A stretch of DNA of 64,000 bases. Origin: Gallionellaceae bacterium. GTDB taxonomy: Bacteria > Pseudomonadota > Gammaproteobacteria > Burkholderiales > Thiobacillaceae. The stretch is taken from positions 1-64,000 of the forward strand of contig JAQTLU010000002.1 in the NCBI GenBank assembly GCA_028714735.1, given 5' to 3'. Positions 17,900-28,326 of this stretch are shown here, piece after piece; within the stretch, counting starts at the first letter, position 1; the number at the start of each line of letters is the position of its first letter. Below the pieces are notes generated by a model. The model was not told where the DNA came from, did not search any database, and worked only from the letters and a program-made list of their open reading frames with translations. Position numbers and translations under genes: made by a program.

Positions 17900-18107
17900 A
17901 TGATGCCTGAGATCTCCATCAACACCATGATCGTCGCCATTCAGGCGGTGGCCGCGCAAGTGAACAAGTCGTGATGATGCACTACCCGAAGAGATGAAGT
18001 TGCTGGAGGAATGGCTGGAGGCGGCCGAAGACCTGGAGCATGCCTATGACACCGCCGCCCGAACCGTGGTCAACTTGCCCCCGTACGACAGGCTGAGCCA
18101 AGGCTGA
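17900..18107 (+). pseudogene. small helical protein gene with a +1 frameshift
   Basis: A ribosome site (GGAG, 17892-17895) precedes ATG ATG. The first frame gives MMPEISINTMIVAIQAVAAQ and stops at 17974 after 24 codons. The next frame, joined near 17960-17970 by one extra base, continues as a coherent amphipathic helix (PEEMKLLEEWLEAAEDLEHA) ending in NLPPYDRLSQG at 18107. Read together they make one roughly 69-residue helical protein. The total of 208 bases is one more than a multiple of three. This may be a real frameshift mutation, a programmed shift or a sequencing error. Function unknown. Confidence 0.5.
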
Positions 18108-18115
18108 AGCCGTCA

Positions 18116-19756
18116 TCACCGATACCGGGCTTCCATCAGATCGATCTGCCTGACCAGCTTGCGCGAGATCTCGTCCGAGATGGAGTACTCGCGCGCCAGT
18201 CGGAAGATCGCCTCGCGTTCGGCCTGCAAGGCCGCCAGGCGCAGCGCCACTTCCGCGCGGTCGGCCTGGCGCAGATGCTCGGCGTCAACGGTCCCGGCGA
18301 TGGCCACGTCCTTGATGCGGTGCTTGTAGTTCGCCATCACGCGCACCGCGGCGTTGGTATAGAGGTCGGCATCGGCCGCGCTTTCGCCGGACAAGGTGTG
18401 GCGTGCCTGTTCGATCGCGGCGAGGGCGGCGGCGGCGGATGCGTTACGGGCAAGGTCTTCCTCGCGCCGTTCGGCTGGCTCGTCCGGCAGCGTCAAACCT
18501 TGCAGCAGGCGGGGCAGGGCGATGCTGGCAAGCAGGAGCGACAACAGGATCACCGCCGCGGCAAAGAAGATCACCAGGTCGCGCGCCGGAAAGGCCGTGC
18601 CGTCGGGCAACAGCAGCGGCAGGGTGAGCACGCCGGCCAGGGTGATGGCGCCGCGCACGCCGGCCAGCGACATCGCGGCGACGATGCGCCAACCCGGTTT
18701 TTGCAGCGGCTCGCCGCGCCGGCGTGCCTTGAACAGGCTGAGATGCCACGCCGCCCATACCCAGCCGAAGCGAAGCAGGATCAGGATGGCGACGATGGCC
18801 AGGGCATAGCCGGGCAGCCACCAGGCCGAGAGGTGGCCGGTATCCTCCACCGAGGCCGCGGCGCGGCTCAGGATGCCGGGCAGTTGCTCGCCGAGCAGGA
18901 CGAACATGATGCCGTTGAGGGCAAACTGCACCGTCTCCCATACCGCCGCGCGCTGCACCCGGGTCGTCGCCAGCGCGCGGCCGGAGAGTTCGACGTAGCT
19001 CATGGTGACGCCGGCGGCGACCGCCGCGAGGATGCCCGAAGCGTCGAGGCGCTCGGCAATCAGATAAGCGCCGAAGGGCGTCAACAGGTTGATCAGGATC
19101 GGCGAGCCGTTGGCCTCGCCGAAATGCCGTGACATCCAGCGTTGGCTAAAGCTCAGGCCCAGGGTGACGCCGGCGCCTACCGCCAGCCCGACCAGCGTCA
19201 CCCAGAAGAAGGTGAGCGAGGCCGACCCGAGGGAAAAGCTGCCGGTCATGACCGCCGCCACGGCAAAGCGGAAACACACCAGGCCGGAAGCGTCGTTGAG
19301 CAGCGATTCGCCTTCCAGTATGTGCATCAGGCGTTTCGGGATGGGGGCGCGCGCGGCAATCGAGGACACCGCCACCGGGTCGGTGGGCGACACGATGGCG
19401 GCCAGCGCAAAGGCCACCGCCAGCGGCATGGCGGGGATCATCCAGTGCACCAGGAAACCGGTGCCGATCACGGTGAACACCACGAGGCCGAAGGCCAGTT
19501 CCAGGATGATGGCCTTGTCGCGAAACAGCCCGGTCTTGGGAATGCGCCAGCCATCGAGAAACAGCAGCGGCGGCAGGAAGAGCAGGAAGAATATCTCCGG
19601 GTCCAGCACCACGCCATGCGTGGACACCGCGGCAACCACTGCGCCCAGGGCGATCTGTACCAGCGGCAGGGGGATGGCCAGGGGGATCGCCCTGACCAGA
19701 AAGCCGCTGACCACCACGGCCAGCAGCATCGCCAGCACCACTTCGATCGAATGCAT
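18116..19756 (-). CDS. Na+/H+ antiporter, CPA1 family (NhaP/YjcE type)
   Basis: 546 residues with about 12 membrane segments. Family motifs: FLLFLPPLLFLDGWRIP in TM3, the ALAAIVSPTDPVAVSSI region with the ion-site Asp in TM5, EGESLLNDASGLVCFRFA in TM6, and GVRGAITLAGVLTLPL near TM10. A roughly 130-residue cytoplasmic C-terminal tail follows. It exchanges cytoplasmic Na+ (or K+) for H+ and serves pH and salt homeostasis. Transcribed alone; a roughly 315-base spacer separates it from the divergent amidotransferase. Confidence 0.93.
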   Translation of the reverse strand: MHSIEVVLAMLLAVVVSGFLVRAIPLAIPLPLVQIALGAVVAAVSTHGVVLDPEIFFLLFLPPLLFLDGWRIPKTGLFRDKAIILELAFGLVVFTVIGTGFLVHWMIPAMPLAVAFALAAIVSPTDPVAVSSIAARAPIPKRLMHILEGESLLNDASGLVCFRFAVAAVMTGSFSLGSASLTFFWVTLVGLAVGAGVTLGLSFSQRWMSRHFGEANGSPILINLLTPFGAYLIAERLDASGILAAVAAGVTMSYVELSGRALATTRVQRAAVWETVQFALNGIMFVLLGEQLPGILSRAAASVEDTGHLSAWWLPGYALAIVAILILLRFGWVWAAWHLSLFKARRRGEPLQKPGWRIVAAMSLAGVRGAITLAGVLTLPLLLPDGTAFPARDLVIFFAAAVILLSLLLASIALPRLLQGLTLPDEPAERREEDLARNASAAAALAAIEQARHTLSGESAADADLYTNAAVRVMANYKHRIKDVAIAGTVDAEHLRQADRAEVALRLAALQAEREAIFRLAREYSISDEISRKLVRQIDLMEARYR

Positions 19757-20071
19757 ATTCCCTGTCTTATCCCGAACCCGGACGAAAGGAAGCGTACCCC
19801 GGTAAGGGCGCCGCGCAAGGGAAATTTTAATCCAGCGCTTGCCGTGCCAGAAGTCCCCGGCCGGGTTCCTGGATGGGCGGACAACGGCCCGCCCTGGCCT
19901 GGCCTGGCGGGAATCCTGACCGGCGGCTCATGCCCTTGGCGCGCCCGCGGAGACGTGCCGGGTCAAGGCTGCTGCGCCGTCATGACGGACCTTCCTTTGG
20001 TCGCATGCGATCCGTATAGTCCGACCCACCGGGCTTCCGAAACGACCAATGCCTTATGGATGTTACTGACG
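19757..20071. other. intergenic spacer (315 bp)
   Basis: Divergent spacer between the antiporter and the glutamine amidotransferase. GC-rich, with no clear hairpin. An in-frame upstream ATG at 19981 would add 30 residues to the amidotransferase, but that would hide its catalytic Cys. I see no strong promoter, only a weak TATAGT near 20013. Confidence 0.4.
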
Positions 20072-20821
20072 ATGTGTGAGCTTTTCGGGTTGTCTGCCAG
20101 CCAGGCGGTGACGCTTGAGGACACCCTCTGTGCATTCCGGCGGCGTGGCGGACTGGCGGCGGACAATCCCGACGGATGGGGGCTGGCCTGGCAGGAAAAC
20201 GGGGCTTTCAGTCTGGCCAAGGAGCCGCTGCCGGCGCACGAGAGCGCGCTCTTCGGCCGTTTGTGCGCAACCACGCGCTCGAACCTGATGATCGCCCATG
20301 TGCGCAAGGCCCGGCTTCCGCCCGTCAATACCGTGGACAACACCCATCCGTTCCGGCGCCAGTGTTGCGACCGGGAATGGGTGTTCGCCCACAACGGGCT
20401 GGTGCCCGATATCGTGGCGATGGAGCGCGCGAATAGCGATCCGGTCTGCCGGCCTGATGGCGAAACCGATTCGGAGTATGCCTTCTGTCATCTGCTGAGC
20501 CATATTTCCCGGTATTTGCAGGCTTCCCCTGCCGCGAGCGGGTGCATCGCGTATCCCGCCGTGGCGCTGATCAGTGAACTGATCGCCTCGCACGGTAAAT
20601 TCAATTTCCTCATGTCCGACGGCGAGCATCTGATCGCCTACGGTCATGACCGGCTCCACTATCTGGAACAGTCAGGCCCGGATGCCCGCACCCAGATCGC
20701 TACCGAACCCTTGTCCGGCCATGAGGGCTGGACGCCCTTCGCGCCGGGGGAACTGCGCATTTACCGTGCCGGCAGATCGGTGGCGAGGATGTTGACCCGA
20801 CCGTCGGCCGCGCGCTTCTAG
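20072..20821 (+). CDS. class II glutamine amidotransferase (YafJ/EgtC type)
   Basis: 249 residues. It begins Met-Cys-Glu-Leu-Phe-Gly-Leu; removal of Met exposes Cys, the N-terminal nucleophile of Ntn hydrolases, which decides this start over upstream in-frame ATGs. Other family marks: GGLAADNPDGWGLAW, IAHVRKARL, NTHPFRR, WVFAHNGLV, GETDSEYAFCHLL and FNFLMSDGEHLIAYGHD. It hydrolyses glutamine or gamma-glutamyl compounds. YafJ-type members have no agreed substrate, and EgtC acts in ergothioneine synthesis, but no egt genes are adjacent (an ovothiol pair lies about 27 kb away). Its 3' end overlaps the convergent small gene by 4 bases. Confidence 0.88.
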   Translation: MCELFGLSASQAVTLEDTLCAFRRRGGLAADNPDGWGLAWQENGAFSLAKEPLPAHESALFGRLCATTRSNLMIAHVRKARLPPVNTVDNTHPFRRQCCDREWVFAHNGLVPDIVAMERANSDPVCRPDGETDSEYAFCHLLSHISRYLQASPAASGCIAYPAVALISELIASHGKFNFLMSDGEHLIAYGHDRLHYLEQSGPDARTQIATEPLSGHEGWTPFAPGELRIYRAGRSVARMLTRPSAARF

Positions 20822-21060
20822 TGAACTTCTTGGTTTGAAAGGGCCTCTTTGCGCCTGACCTCATCGATCTGGACAAACTGCCCTTGAATCACGTTGGAAC
20901 CGGTCTCGGCGGTTTGCCTGGGCTGGACGCCGCAGCTCCCGCTCTTGCAACTGCCGGGGGCGGCCGCTTCCACGCCGTCCTGGCCCATGCTTTTCAACAG
21001 CAGATAGACCCCGACGACAGAGACAAGCAGCAATACCAAGGCGATGAGTACGGCGGTCAT
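20818..21060 (-). CDS. small single-span membrane protein, unknown
   Basis: 80 residues: an N-terminal membrane segment (VLIALVLLLVSVVGVYLLL), then CKSGSCGV with two Cys four apart, and a short polar tail. The Cys pair could form a disulfide or bind metal if exported. It converges with the amidotransferase gene. Function not recognised. Confidence 0.5.
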   Translation of the reverse strand: MTAVLIALVLLLVSVVGVYLLLKSMGQDGVEAAAPGSCKSGSCGVQPRQTAETGSNVIQGQFVQIDEVRRKEALSNQEVH

Positions 21061-21149
21061 GATGCGGACTCCTGATTTTCGTTGACGAGGACTGTATCAC
21101 CGTCGGCGGCCATGGCTGAATCCGTGTCGCAAAAAGGCGGCGGCCCCGG

Positions 21150-23348
21150 TCAATGGGGCTGCGTTTCCAGCAGTCGGGTGGCTTGGGCGGAATCGACCGG
21201 CTTGCTGAACAGAAAGCCCTGGTAGGCATCGCAGCCGACCGCTTTCAGAAATGCCAGCTGCTCGGCCGATTCCACGCCCTCGGCGATCAGGTTCAGGTGC
21301 ATGCCCTTGGCCATCGCGGCGATGCCGTTGACGATTGAGGCGCCGCCCAGGTCCGGGGTCAGGCTGTTCACGAAGCTCTTGTCGATCTTGAGGGTATGGA
21401 TCGGCAGCTTCTGCAGGTAGCTCAACGAGGAATAACCGGTTCCGAAGTCGTCGATCGAGACCTCGACGCCCAGATCGCTCAGCTGTTTCAGCTTGACTAT
21501 GCAGCCCTCGATGTCACGCATCAGGGTGCTTTCGGTGATCTCGATCTCGACCCGGCTGCCATCGAGGTGGTAGGCCTTGAGTATCTCGCTGAAATTGGCC
21601 ACGAAATCCGGGTGCTCGATCTGGCGCGCGGACAGGTTGACCGCCAGGGTGATCGGCGGCAACGCCATCTGCTGCCAGATATGGGCCTGCTGGCAGACGA
21701 CCTGCAGCACCCAGTCGCTGATCGGCCCGATCAGGCCGCTGTCCTCGGCGATGGCGATGAAATCGGCCGGCTGGATCATGCCCTTTTCCGGGTGGCGCCA
21801 GCGCACCAGGGCCTCCATGCCGACGATCTGGCCGCTGGCGATGTCGACCTGGGGCTGGTAATGGACCTCGAACTCGCCCCGCTGCAAAGCCCGGCGCAGG
21901 CCGGTCTGGATGTCCAGCCGCCCGGTGATGGAGTTGTCCAGTTCCCTGGTATAGAGGCAATAGCCATTCCGGCCGCGGTCCTTGGCGTGATACATGGCCA
22001 TGTCGGCGTGCTTGATCAGGGTCTCGATCGTCTCGCCGTCATCGGGGTAGAGCGCGGCGCCGACGCTGAGGCTGACGAACAGCTCGTGTTCCTCGATGTG
22101 AAACGGCGCTTTCAGCGAGGTGATGATCTTTTGCGCCAGCACGGCGGTATTGTGGTTGGACCGGATGTGCGGCAGCAACACCAGGAATTCGTCGCCCCCG
22201 ATCCGGGCCAGGGTGTCGGTTTCGCGCAGGCAGCCGCGCAGGCGCAGGCTGACGGCCTGGAGCAACTCGTCGCCGACCAGGTGGCCCAGGGTGTCGTTGA
22301 CCATCTTGAAATGGTCCAGGTCCAGGAACAGGATCGCCAGTTTCTGGCCCAGGCGCTTGGCCTGGACGATGGTCTGGCCGAGGCGGTCCCGGAACAGGGC
22401 GCGATTGGGCAGGCCGGTCAGCAGGTCGTGGTAGGCCTGGAACGCGATGGTCGCCTCGGCCCGCTTGCGTTCGCTGATGTCGCGGGCGACGCCATAGGAG
22501 CCGATGAATTCCCGCTGGCCGTCGGAGGCGGTGCGGTACAGGCCCATGGCATTCAGCTCCACGGTGACGGCGTCATTTTGGGCGCGGCAATCGGTATGCT
22601 CGGGCCAGAGCTTGAAGCGCAATTCGAAGTTCTGGGTGGCGCGCTCGCCGGTGCGGCGGTCGTTCATGCTGTAGCGGGCCTGTTCCCGGTCGGGGCGGTA
22701 GACGATCTCGTCGTAATGCCGGCCGATCAGCCGCTCCGCGCCGACCCCCAGTATCCGCTGCGCGCTCTCGTTCAGGAAGGTGAAGCGGCCTTCGGGGTCC
22801 AGGGTGTAGATGATGTCGGGCGAGCTGTTGACCAACAGGCGGTGCAGGTATTCCGAGTGTTGCAGCCGCTGTTGGAAATGGCGGTTTTCGTTGTGTAGAT
22901 TCAGCTTCTGGGTGGAGTTCCGGACGATCTTGATGAGTTCTTCGGACTCGTAGGGCTTGCGCAGATAATCGTACGCGCCCAGGCGCAATGCCTTGACGGC
23001 CGATTCGATGCTGGCGTCGCCGCTGACCACGATGACGATGGTCTCCGGCCAGTGCTGCCTGATTCGGGCCATGACCTCATGGCCGCTCATGTCCGGCAGC
23101 CCGAGATCGAGCAGCACGATGTCGAAACGTCTCGACTCCAGGATGCCGAGGGCCTGATGGCCGGTCTCGGCCGCGATGATTTCGTCGACATGGCGGTCCA
23201 GCAGCAGCCGGGTGCTTTCCAGGTAGCGCAGCTCATCCTCGACGATGAGGATGCTGATGGACTGGTGTTTCGGCCCCAGGTCTTCAATGTTCCCCAACAT
23301 CTCAAGCCCCCTTCGGTAATGGCTGCCCGCTTGTCGACGGCGCATCAT
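21150..23348 (-). CDS. response regulator with PAS, GGDEF and EAL domains
   Basis: 732 residues. Receiver domain (ILIVEDELRYLES, phospho-Asp in VLLDLGLPDM), PAS (about 175-290, IIYTLDPEGRFTFLNES), GGDEF (IGGDEFLVLL near 385, with an RETD I-site five residues before) and EAL (GMEALVRWRHPEKG near 500; later DDFGTGYSSL). Both catalytic cores look intact, so it may both make and degrade c-di-GMP, in a phosphorylation-dependent way. It starts 2 bases after the stop of the HDOD-kinase gene, the likely phosphodonor. An alternative start 16 codons later (23300) has a better ribosome site (AAGGGGG). Confidence 0.94.
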   Translation of the reverse strand: MMRRRQAGSHYRRGLEMLGNIEDLGPKHQSISILIVEDELRYLESTRLLLDRHVDEIIAAETGHQALGILESRRFDIVLLDLGLPDMSGHEVMARIRQHWPETIVIVVSGDASIESAVKALRLGAYDYLRKPYESEELIKIVRNSTQKLNLHNENRHFQQRLQHSEYLHRLLVNSSPDIIYTLDPEGRFTFLNESAQRILGVGAERLIGRHYDEIVYRPDREQARYSMNDRRTGERATQNFELRFKLWPEHTDCRAQNDAVTVELNAMGLYRTASDGQREFIGSYGVARDISERKRAEATIAFQAYHDLLTGLPNRALFRDRLGQTIVQAKRLGQKLAILFLDLDHFKMVNDTLGHLVGDELLQAVSLRLRGCLRETDTLARIGGDEFLVLLPHIRSNHNTAVLAQKIITSLKAPFHIEEHELFVSLSVGAALYPDDGETIETLIKHADMAMYHAKDRGRNGYCLYTRELDNSITGRLDIQTGLRRALQRGEFEVHYQPQVDIASGQIVGMEALVRWRHPEKGMIQPADFIAIAEDSGLIGPISDWVLQVVCQQAHIWQQMALPPITLAVNLSARQIEHPDFVANFSEILKAYHLDGSRVEIEITESTLMRDIEGCIVKLKQLSDLGVEVSIDDFGTGYSSLSYLQKLPIHTLKIDKSFVNSLTPDLGGASIVNGIAAMAKGMHLNLIAEGVESAEQLAFLKAVGCDAYQGFLFSKPVDSAQATRLLETQPH

Positions 23349-23350
23349 GA

Positions 23351-25294
23351 TCAGACCGCCGTGGCCGCGACCTGGAAGGTCGTGCCCTGGGCGTCGCTTC
23401 GGCAGGCGACGGTCATGCCCAGTTCCGTGGCGAGCGTCTTCACGATGGCCAGGCCCAGGCCGGCGTGGCGCCCGCCCTTGTCCGAGCCCGCCGGTTCGAA
23501 CAGGCGGGCCAGTTTTTCCGGGCCGATGCCGGCGCCGTTATCCCTGACCGCGACCAGCAATTGCTTCGCTCCGCGCAAGTCGATGATCGTGTAGGCCTCG
23601 ATGCCGACCAGGCCATCGTCCGGGCAGGCCTCGATGGCGTTCAGAATCAGGTTGAGCAGCAGTTGCTTGAGCTTGCCCGGGTCGCTGCGGATGACCGGCA
23701 GGTTCGCCTCGATCCGGGTGGCGACACGGATGCGCTTGCCGGGCGGGATGGCGGACTCGGCCACCCTGGCCAGATCCTGGATGAGCGTGCCGATGTCGCA
23801 GCTTTCCCGATTCGGCGGGACCGCCCGCCCGTCGCCCGTGAGGGTCTGGAGGAGGCGTGGAATGCGGTCGAGCTCTTCCCGGATGATGCCGAGTTCTTCG
23901 GCGTCCTGGCCTCGTTCCTCCAGCTTCATGGCCAGAATGGCCAGGTAGTTCCGGGCGATGCCGAGCGGGTTGTTGATTTCGTGGGTGGCCTGGCGGGCCT
24001 GCGCCCTGAGCTGGTCGATCCCGCTTTCGGCTGTCCTGCCGGCCGCGGCCGAAACCGCGCGCGTGCGCATGAGGGCACGGCCGATCTGGCGGCCAAGCCG
24101 GCTCAGATACGCGGCCGACTGCTCCAGCTGCACCGCCTGTTGCCGGCCGGCGCAGCCGACCAGCACGCCTTCGATCGCCGACTCGCCGACCGGGATGGCC
24201 ACGACGGCGCTGGCGCCGGCCTGCCAGGCCAGTTGGACATCCAGCAGGCTGACGGACTCGCTGTCGAGGGTGGAAAAGACGACCGGCACCCGGCTCGACA
24301 TGGCCCAGGCGGCCGCGGAATTGCTGTCTTGCAAGCGGATCTTCAGGCCGGGATGGCGGCTGCCCGGCAAGGGCGCCAGCGTGCCGCCGGTCCGGTCATG
24401 CCGCAGGTAGACCGGCTGCCTGATCCCCGGCTGGCGTTCCAGCAGGGGTAAAGCGGTATCGAGCACCTCGGCCTCGGTGCGGGCGCCCGCCAGTCGGTTC
24501 CGGACCTGCTCGATCAGGAAATACTCCTCCAGGGCGGTGTTCAGGCGGGCCTGAACCGGCTCGATAGCGTTCCCGGCCAGCCTCTGCTCAAGCCCGGCCA
24601 CGGTCTGCTCGGCTTGTCTGCGGGCGGCGTCCAGGCCATCCGGCGCCAGTTCCGGCAGCAGGGCGGCGGCCAGGCGGTAGGCGTCGCCGGCGCCGCTTGT
24701 CGACGCGCGGGCGACTCGGAGCAGGCGGGCCAGCGGCAAGGCCTCGGACAGGCGGTGGCTGTCCTCGTCCTGGGCCCGCAGTGCAGCCGACAGGGCCGGC
24801 CGGGCACGGCTGGCCAGCATGCCCGCGGTGCGCTGGAAACCCGGCGCGGGTTGCCGGGGCGTGACGGCGTAGCGATCCAGATTGTGCAGCAGGCCGGCCA
24901 GGTAGGCTTCCCGCGCGTCGGGGTAGCCGAGCTGGCGCGCCAGCCCCTGGCATAGACAGGCGCAGGACAGGGAGTCGTGCCAGTCCTGCGCCAGGGAGGC
25001 AACCGGCAATCGGCCTTGCGCCTTGAGCGCAGCCATGACCAGCCAATGCTTCAGGTCGTCGCCGTCCAGGTATTCCAGCAGGGATGGCGGCTCGGTCCGG
25101 GACAGCGCCTGCGGGTGGCTTGCCAGGATATGGGCGGTCAGCGCCGGGTCGCACAGCAGCCACTCGGCCGTCTCCGGCGTGGCCGCATCGAGGCCGCCCA
25201 GTTCATCCAGCATCTGGGCCAGGACGAGCGGATGCGCATGCAGTTCGGGCACGCACGCTTCGTCGGGGCAAGGCTGGGGACTGAGCAATGGCAT
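23351..25294 (-). CDS. HDOD-domain histidine kinase-like protein
   Basis: 647 residues. The N-terminal HDOD domain (about 15-230; HPLVLAQMLDELGGLDAAT, YLAGLLHNLDRYAV) lacks the HD metal-site pattern, as HDOD domains do. A GAF-like middle follows (VVAIPVGESAIEGVLVG). The C-terminal kinase has an H-box with ATHEINNPLGIARNYLAI, N-box NLILNAIEACPDDG, and G-boxes DNGAGIGPEKL and GLGLAIVKTL. It is cytoplasmic, with no membrane span. It probably phosphorylates the GGDEF-EAL response regulator that follows by 2 bases. Confidence 0.9.
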   Translation of the reverse strand: MPLLSPQPCPDEACVPELHAHPLVLAQMLDELGGLDAATPETAEWLLCDPALTAHILASHPQALSRTEPPSLLEYLDGDDLKHWLVMAALKAQGRLPVASLAQDWHDSLSCACLCQGLARQLGYPDAREAYLAGLLHNLDRYAVTPRQPAPGFQRTAGMLASRARPALSAALRAQDEDSHRLSEALPLARLLRVARASTSGAGDAYRLAAALLPELAPDGLDAARRQAEQTVAGLEQRLAGNAIEPVQARLNTALEEYFLIEQVRNRLAGARTEAEVLDTALPLLERQPGIRQPVYLRHDRTGGTLAPLPGSRHPGLKIRLQDSNSAAAWAMSSRVPVVFSTLDSESVSLLDVQLAWQAGASAVVAIPVGESAIEGVLVGCAGRQQAVQLEQSAAYLSRLGRQIGRALMRTRAVSAAAGRTAESGIDQLRAQARQATHEINNPLGIARNYLAILAMKLEERGQDAEELGIIREELDRIPRLLQTLTGDGRAVPPNRESCDIGTLIQDLARVAESAIPPGKRIRVATRIEANLPVIRSDPGKLKQLLLNLILNAIEACPDDGLVGIEAYTIIDLRGAKQLLVAVRDNGAGIGPEKLARLFEPAGSDKGGRHAGLGLAIVKTLATELGMTVACRSDAQGTTFQVAATAV

Positions 25295-25611
25295 GTGGGC
25301 GCTAGCCAGGTTTTCACTACACAGCGCGGACCCTGGAATTATGAGAATAAAGTTGAGTATTTATACCATGGTTCCGTTACCGCCGATGACCATAAATACG
25401 CATGCCAGGACGGTCTAATGCCCACTTTTCCGGGATGGTTTAAATTGATAAATCAAGGTGATATGCGCGGGGCGCCGGGGGGACGGTCGTCCCGAATTGG
25501 CCGCGTGCGGGGGGCAGGAGGGTCAAGTCGAAGCGCGGGCCGCGCGGTCGGTGCGCCGGCTGCCGGCCTCGGCGAGCGCGGCGGTCGACGCTGGAAACCG
25601 GCATGAATACG
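25295..25611. other. intergenic spacer (317 bp) upstream of the HDOD kinase
   Basis: Between the tRNA-Leu 3' end and the HDOD-kinase start, both on the minus strand. The first 150 bases next to the kinase gene are AT-rich (several TTTATA/ATAAA runs around 25345-25460) and probably hold its promoter. No convincing protein, hairpin terminator or repeat was found. Confidence 0.4.
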
Positions 25612-25696
25612 TGGTGCCCCGAGCCAGACTCGAACTGGCACGCCTTGCGGCGGCGGATTTTGAATCCGCTGCGTCTACCGATTCCGCCATCGGGGC
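25612..25696 (-). tRNA. tRNA-Leu (anticodon CAA)
   Basis: 85 bases with CCA encoded. Acceptor GCCCCGA pairs with TCGGGGC; the anticodon stem GCGGA/TCCGC holds the loop TTCAAAA, giving anticodon CAA (decodes UUG). A long variable arm (class II) and T-arm GCCAG-TTCGAGT-CTGGC complete the cloverleaf. A good promoter stands just upstream. Confidence 0.97.
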
Positions 25697-25711
25697 AGGG
25701 GTAGGGCGGCG

Positions 25712-25741
25712 ATTATCGCGAAAAACAGGGGCGGTGGGCAA
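25712..25741 (-). promoter_or_regulatory. sigma-70 promoter for tRNA-Leu
   Basis: Read on the minus strand: -35 TTGCCC (25741-25736), an 18-base spacer, -10 GATAAT (25717-25712). Start of transcription is expected near 25705, about 9 bases before the mature tRNA 5' end. Confidence 0.6.
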
Positions 25742-25743
25742 CG

Positions 25744-25749
25744 TATAAT
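25744..25749 (+). promoter_or_regulatory. -10 box of queA, possibly leaderless transcript
   Basis: A perfect TATAAT ends 11 bases before the queA ATG, so the message would begin within about 5 bases of the start codon. No Shine-Dalgarno sequence is present between them. The -35 region is poor. It partly interleaves with the tRNA promoter on the other strand. Confidence 0.45.
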
Positions 25750-25760
25750 GCGCCCGCATC

Positions 25761-27888
<2,128 letters not shown>

Positions 27889-27922
27889 AATTCGCCGCTA
27901 TTTTCATCAGGAGTGCCACACG

Positions 27923-28240
27923 ATGTTGATTTCCCCCGCCTACGCCGCCGATCCGGGCCAGCCGGATCCGATCATGAGCTTTCTGCCCCTGGTCGTCATT
28001 TTTGTCGTCTTCTATTTCCTGATCATCCGTCCCCAGATGAAGCGGGCCAAGGATCAGAAGCAGATGCAATCGGCCTTGCAGAAGGGCGATGAAGTGATCA
28101 CCGCCAGCGGCCAGCTGGGCAAGGTGGTGAAGATCACCGATCAGTACATCACCCTGGATATCGGCGGCGGTACCGAGACCATCTTCCAGCGCGGCACCGT
28201 CAGCACCGTCCTGCCCAAGGGCACGATCAAGGACCTCTGA
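27923..28240 (+). CDS. yajC: preprotein translocase subunit YajC
   Basis: 105 residues: a short periplasmic N-terminus, one membrane span (MSFLPLVVIFVVFYFLII) and a cytoplasmic domain starting RPQMKRAKDQKQM with GDEVITASGQLGKVVKI. It associates with SecDF and the Sec channel. ATG at 27923 was chosen (GGAG 8 bases upstream) instead of an in-frame upstream start inside tgt. Confidence 0.96.
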   Translation: MLISPAYAADPGQPDPIMSFLPLVVIFVVFYFLIIRPQMKRAKDQKQMQSALQKGDEVITASGQLGKVVKITDQYITLDIGGGTETIFQRGTVSTVLPKGTIKDL

Positions 28241-28320
28241 GTGACCCCCGACCGGGTGACGAGTCACCCAACGCTCGCCCCGGTCACCGCCCAGTCACTC
28301 GCAACCCGTCACTTCGTCAC
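28241..28320 (+). repeat. secD leader with clustered GTGAC/GTCAC words
   Basis: In the 86 bases between yajC and secD, GTGAC occurs twice (28241, 28256) and GTCAC five times (28263, 28283, 28294, 28308, 28316). GGGTGAC (28254-28260) and GTCACCC (28263-28269) form a near-perfect palindrome with a 2-base centre. The last copies sit where a ribosome site would be expected and none is seen. Could be a protein-binding cluster or a simple tandem duplication. Confidence 0.4.
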
Positions 28321-28326
28321 GAAAAA

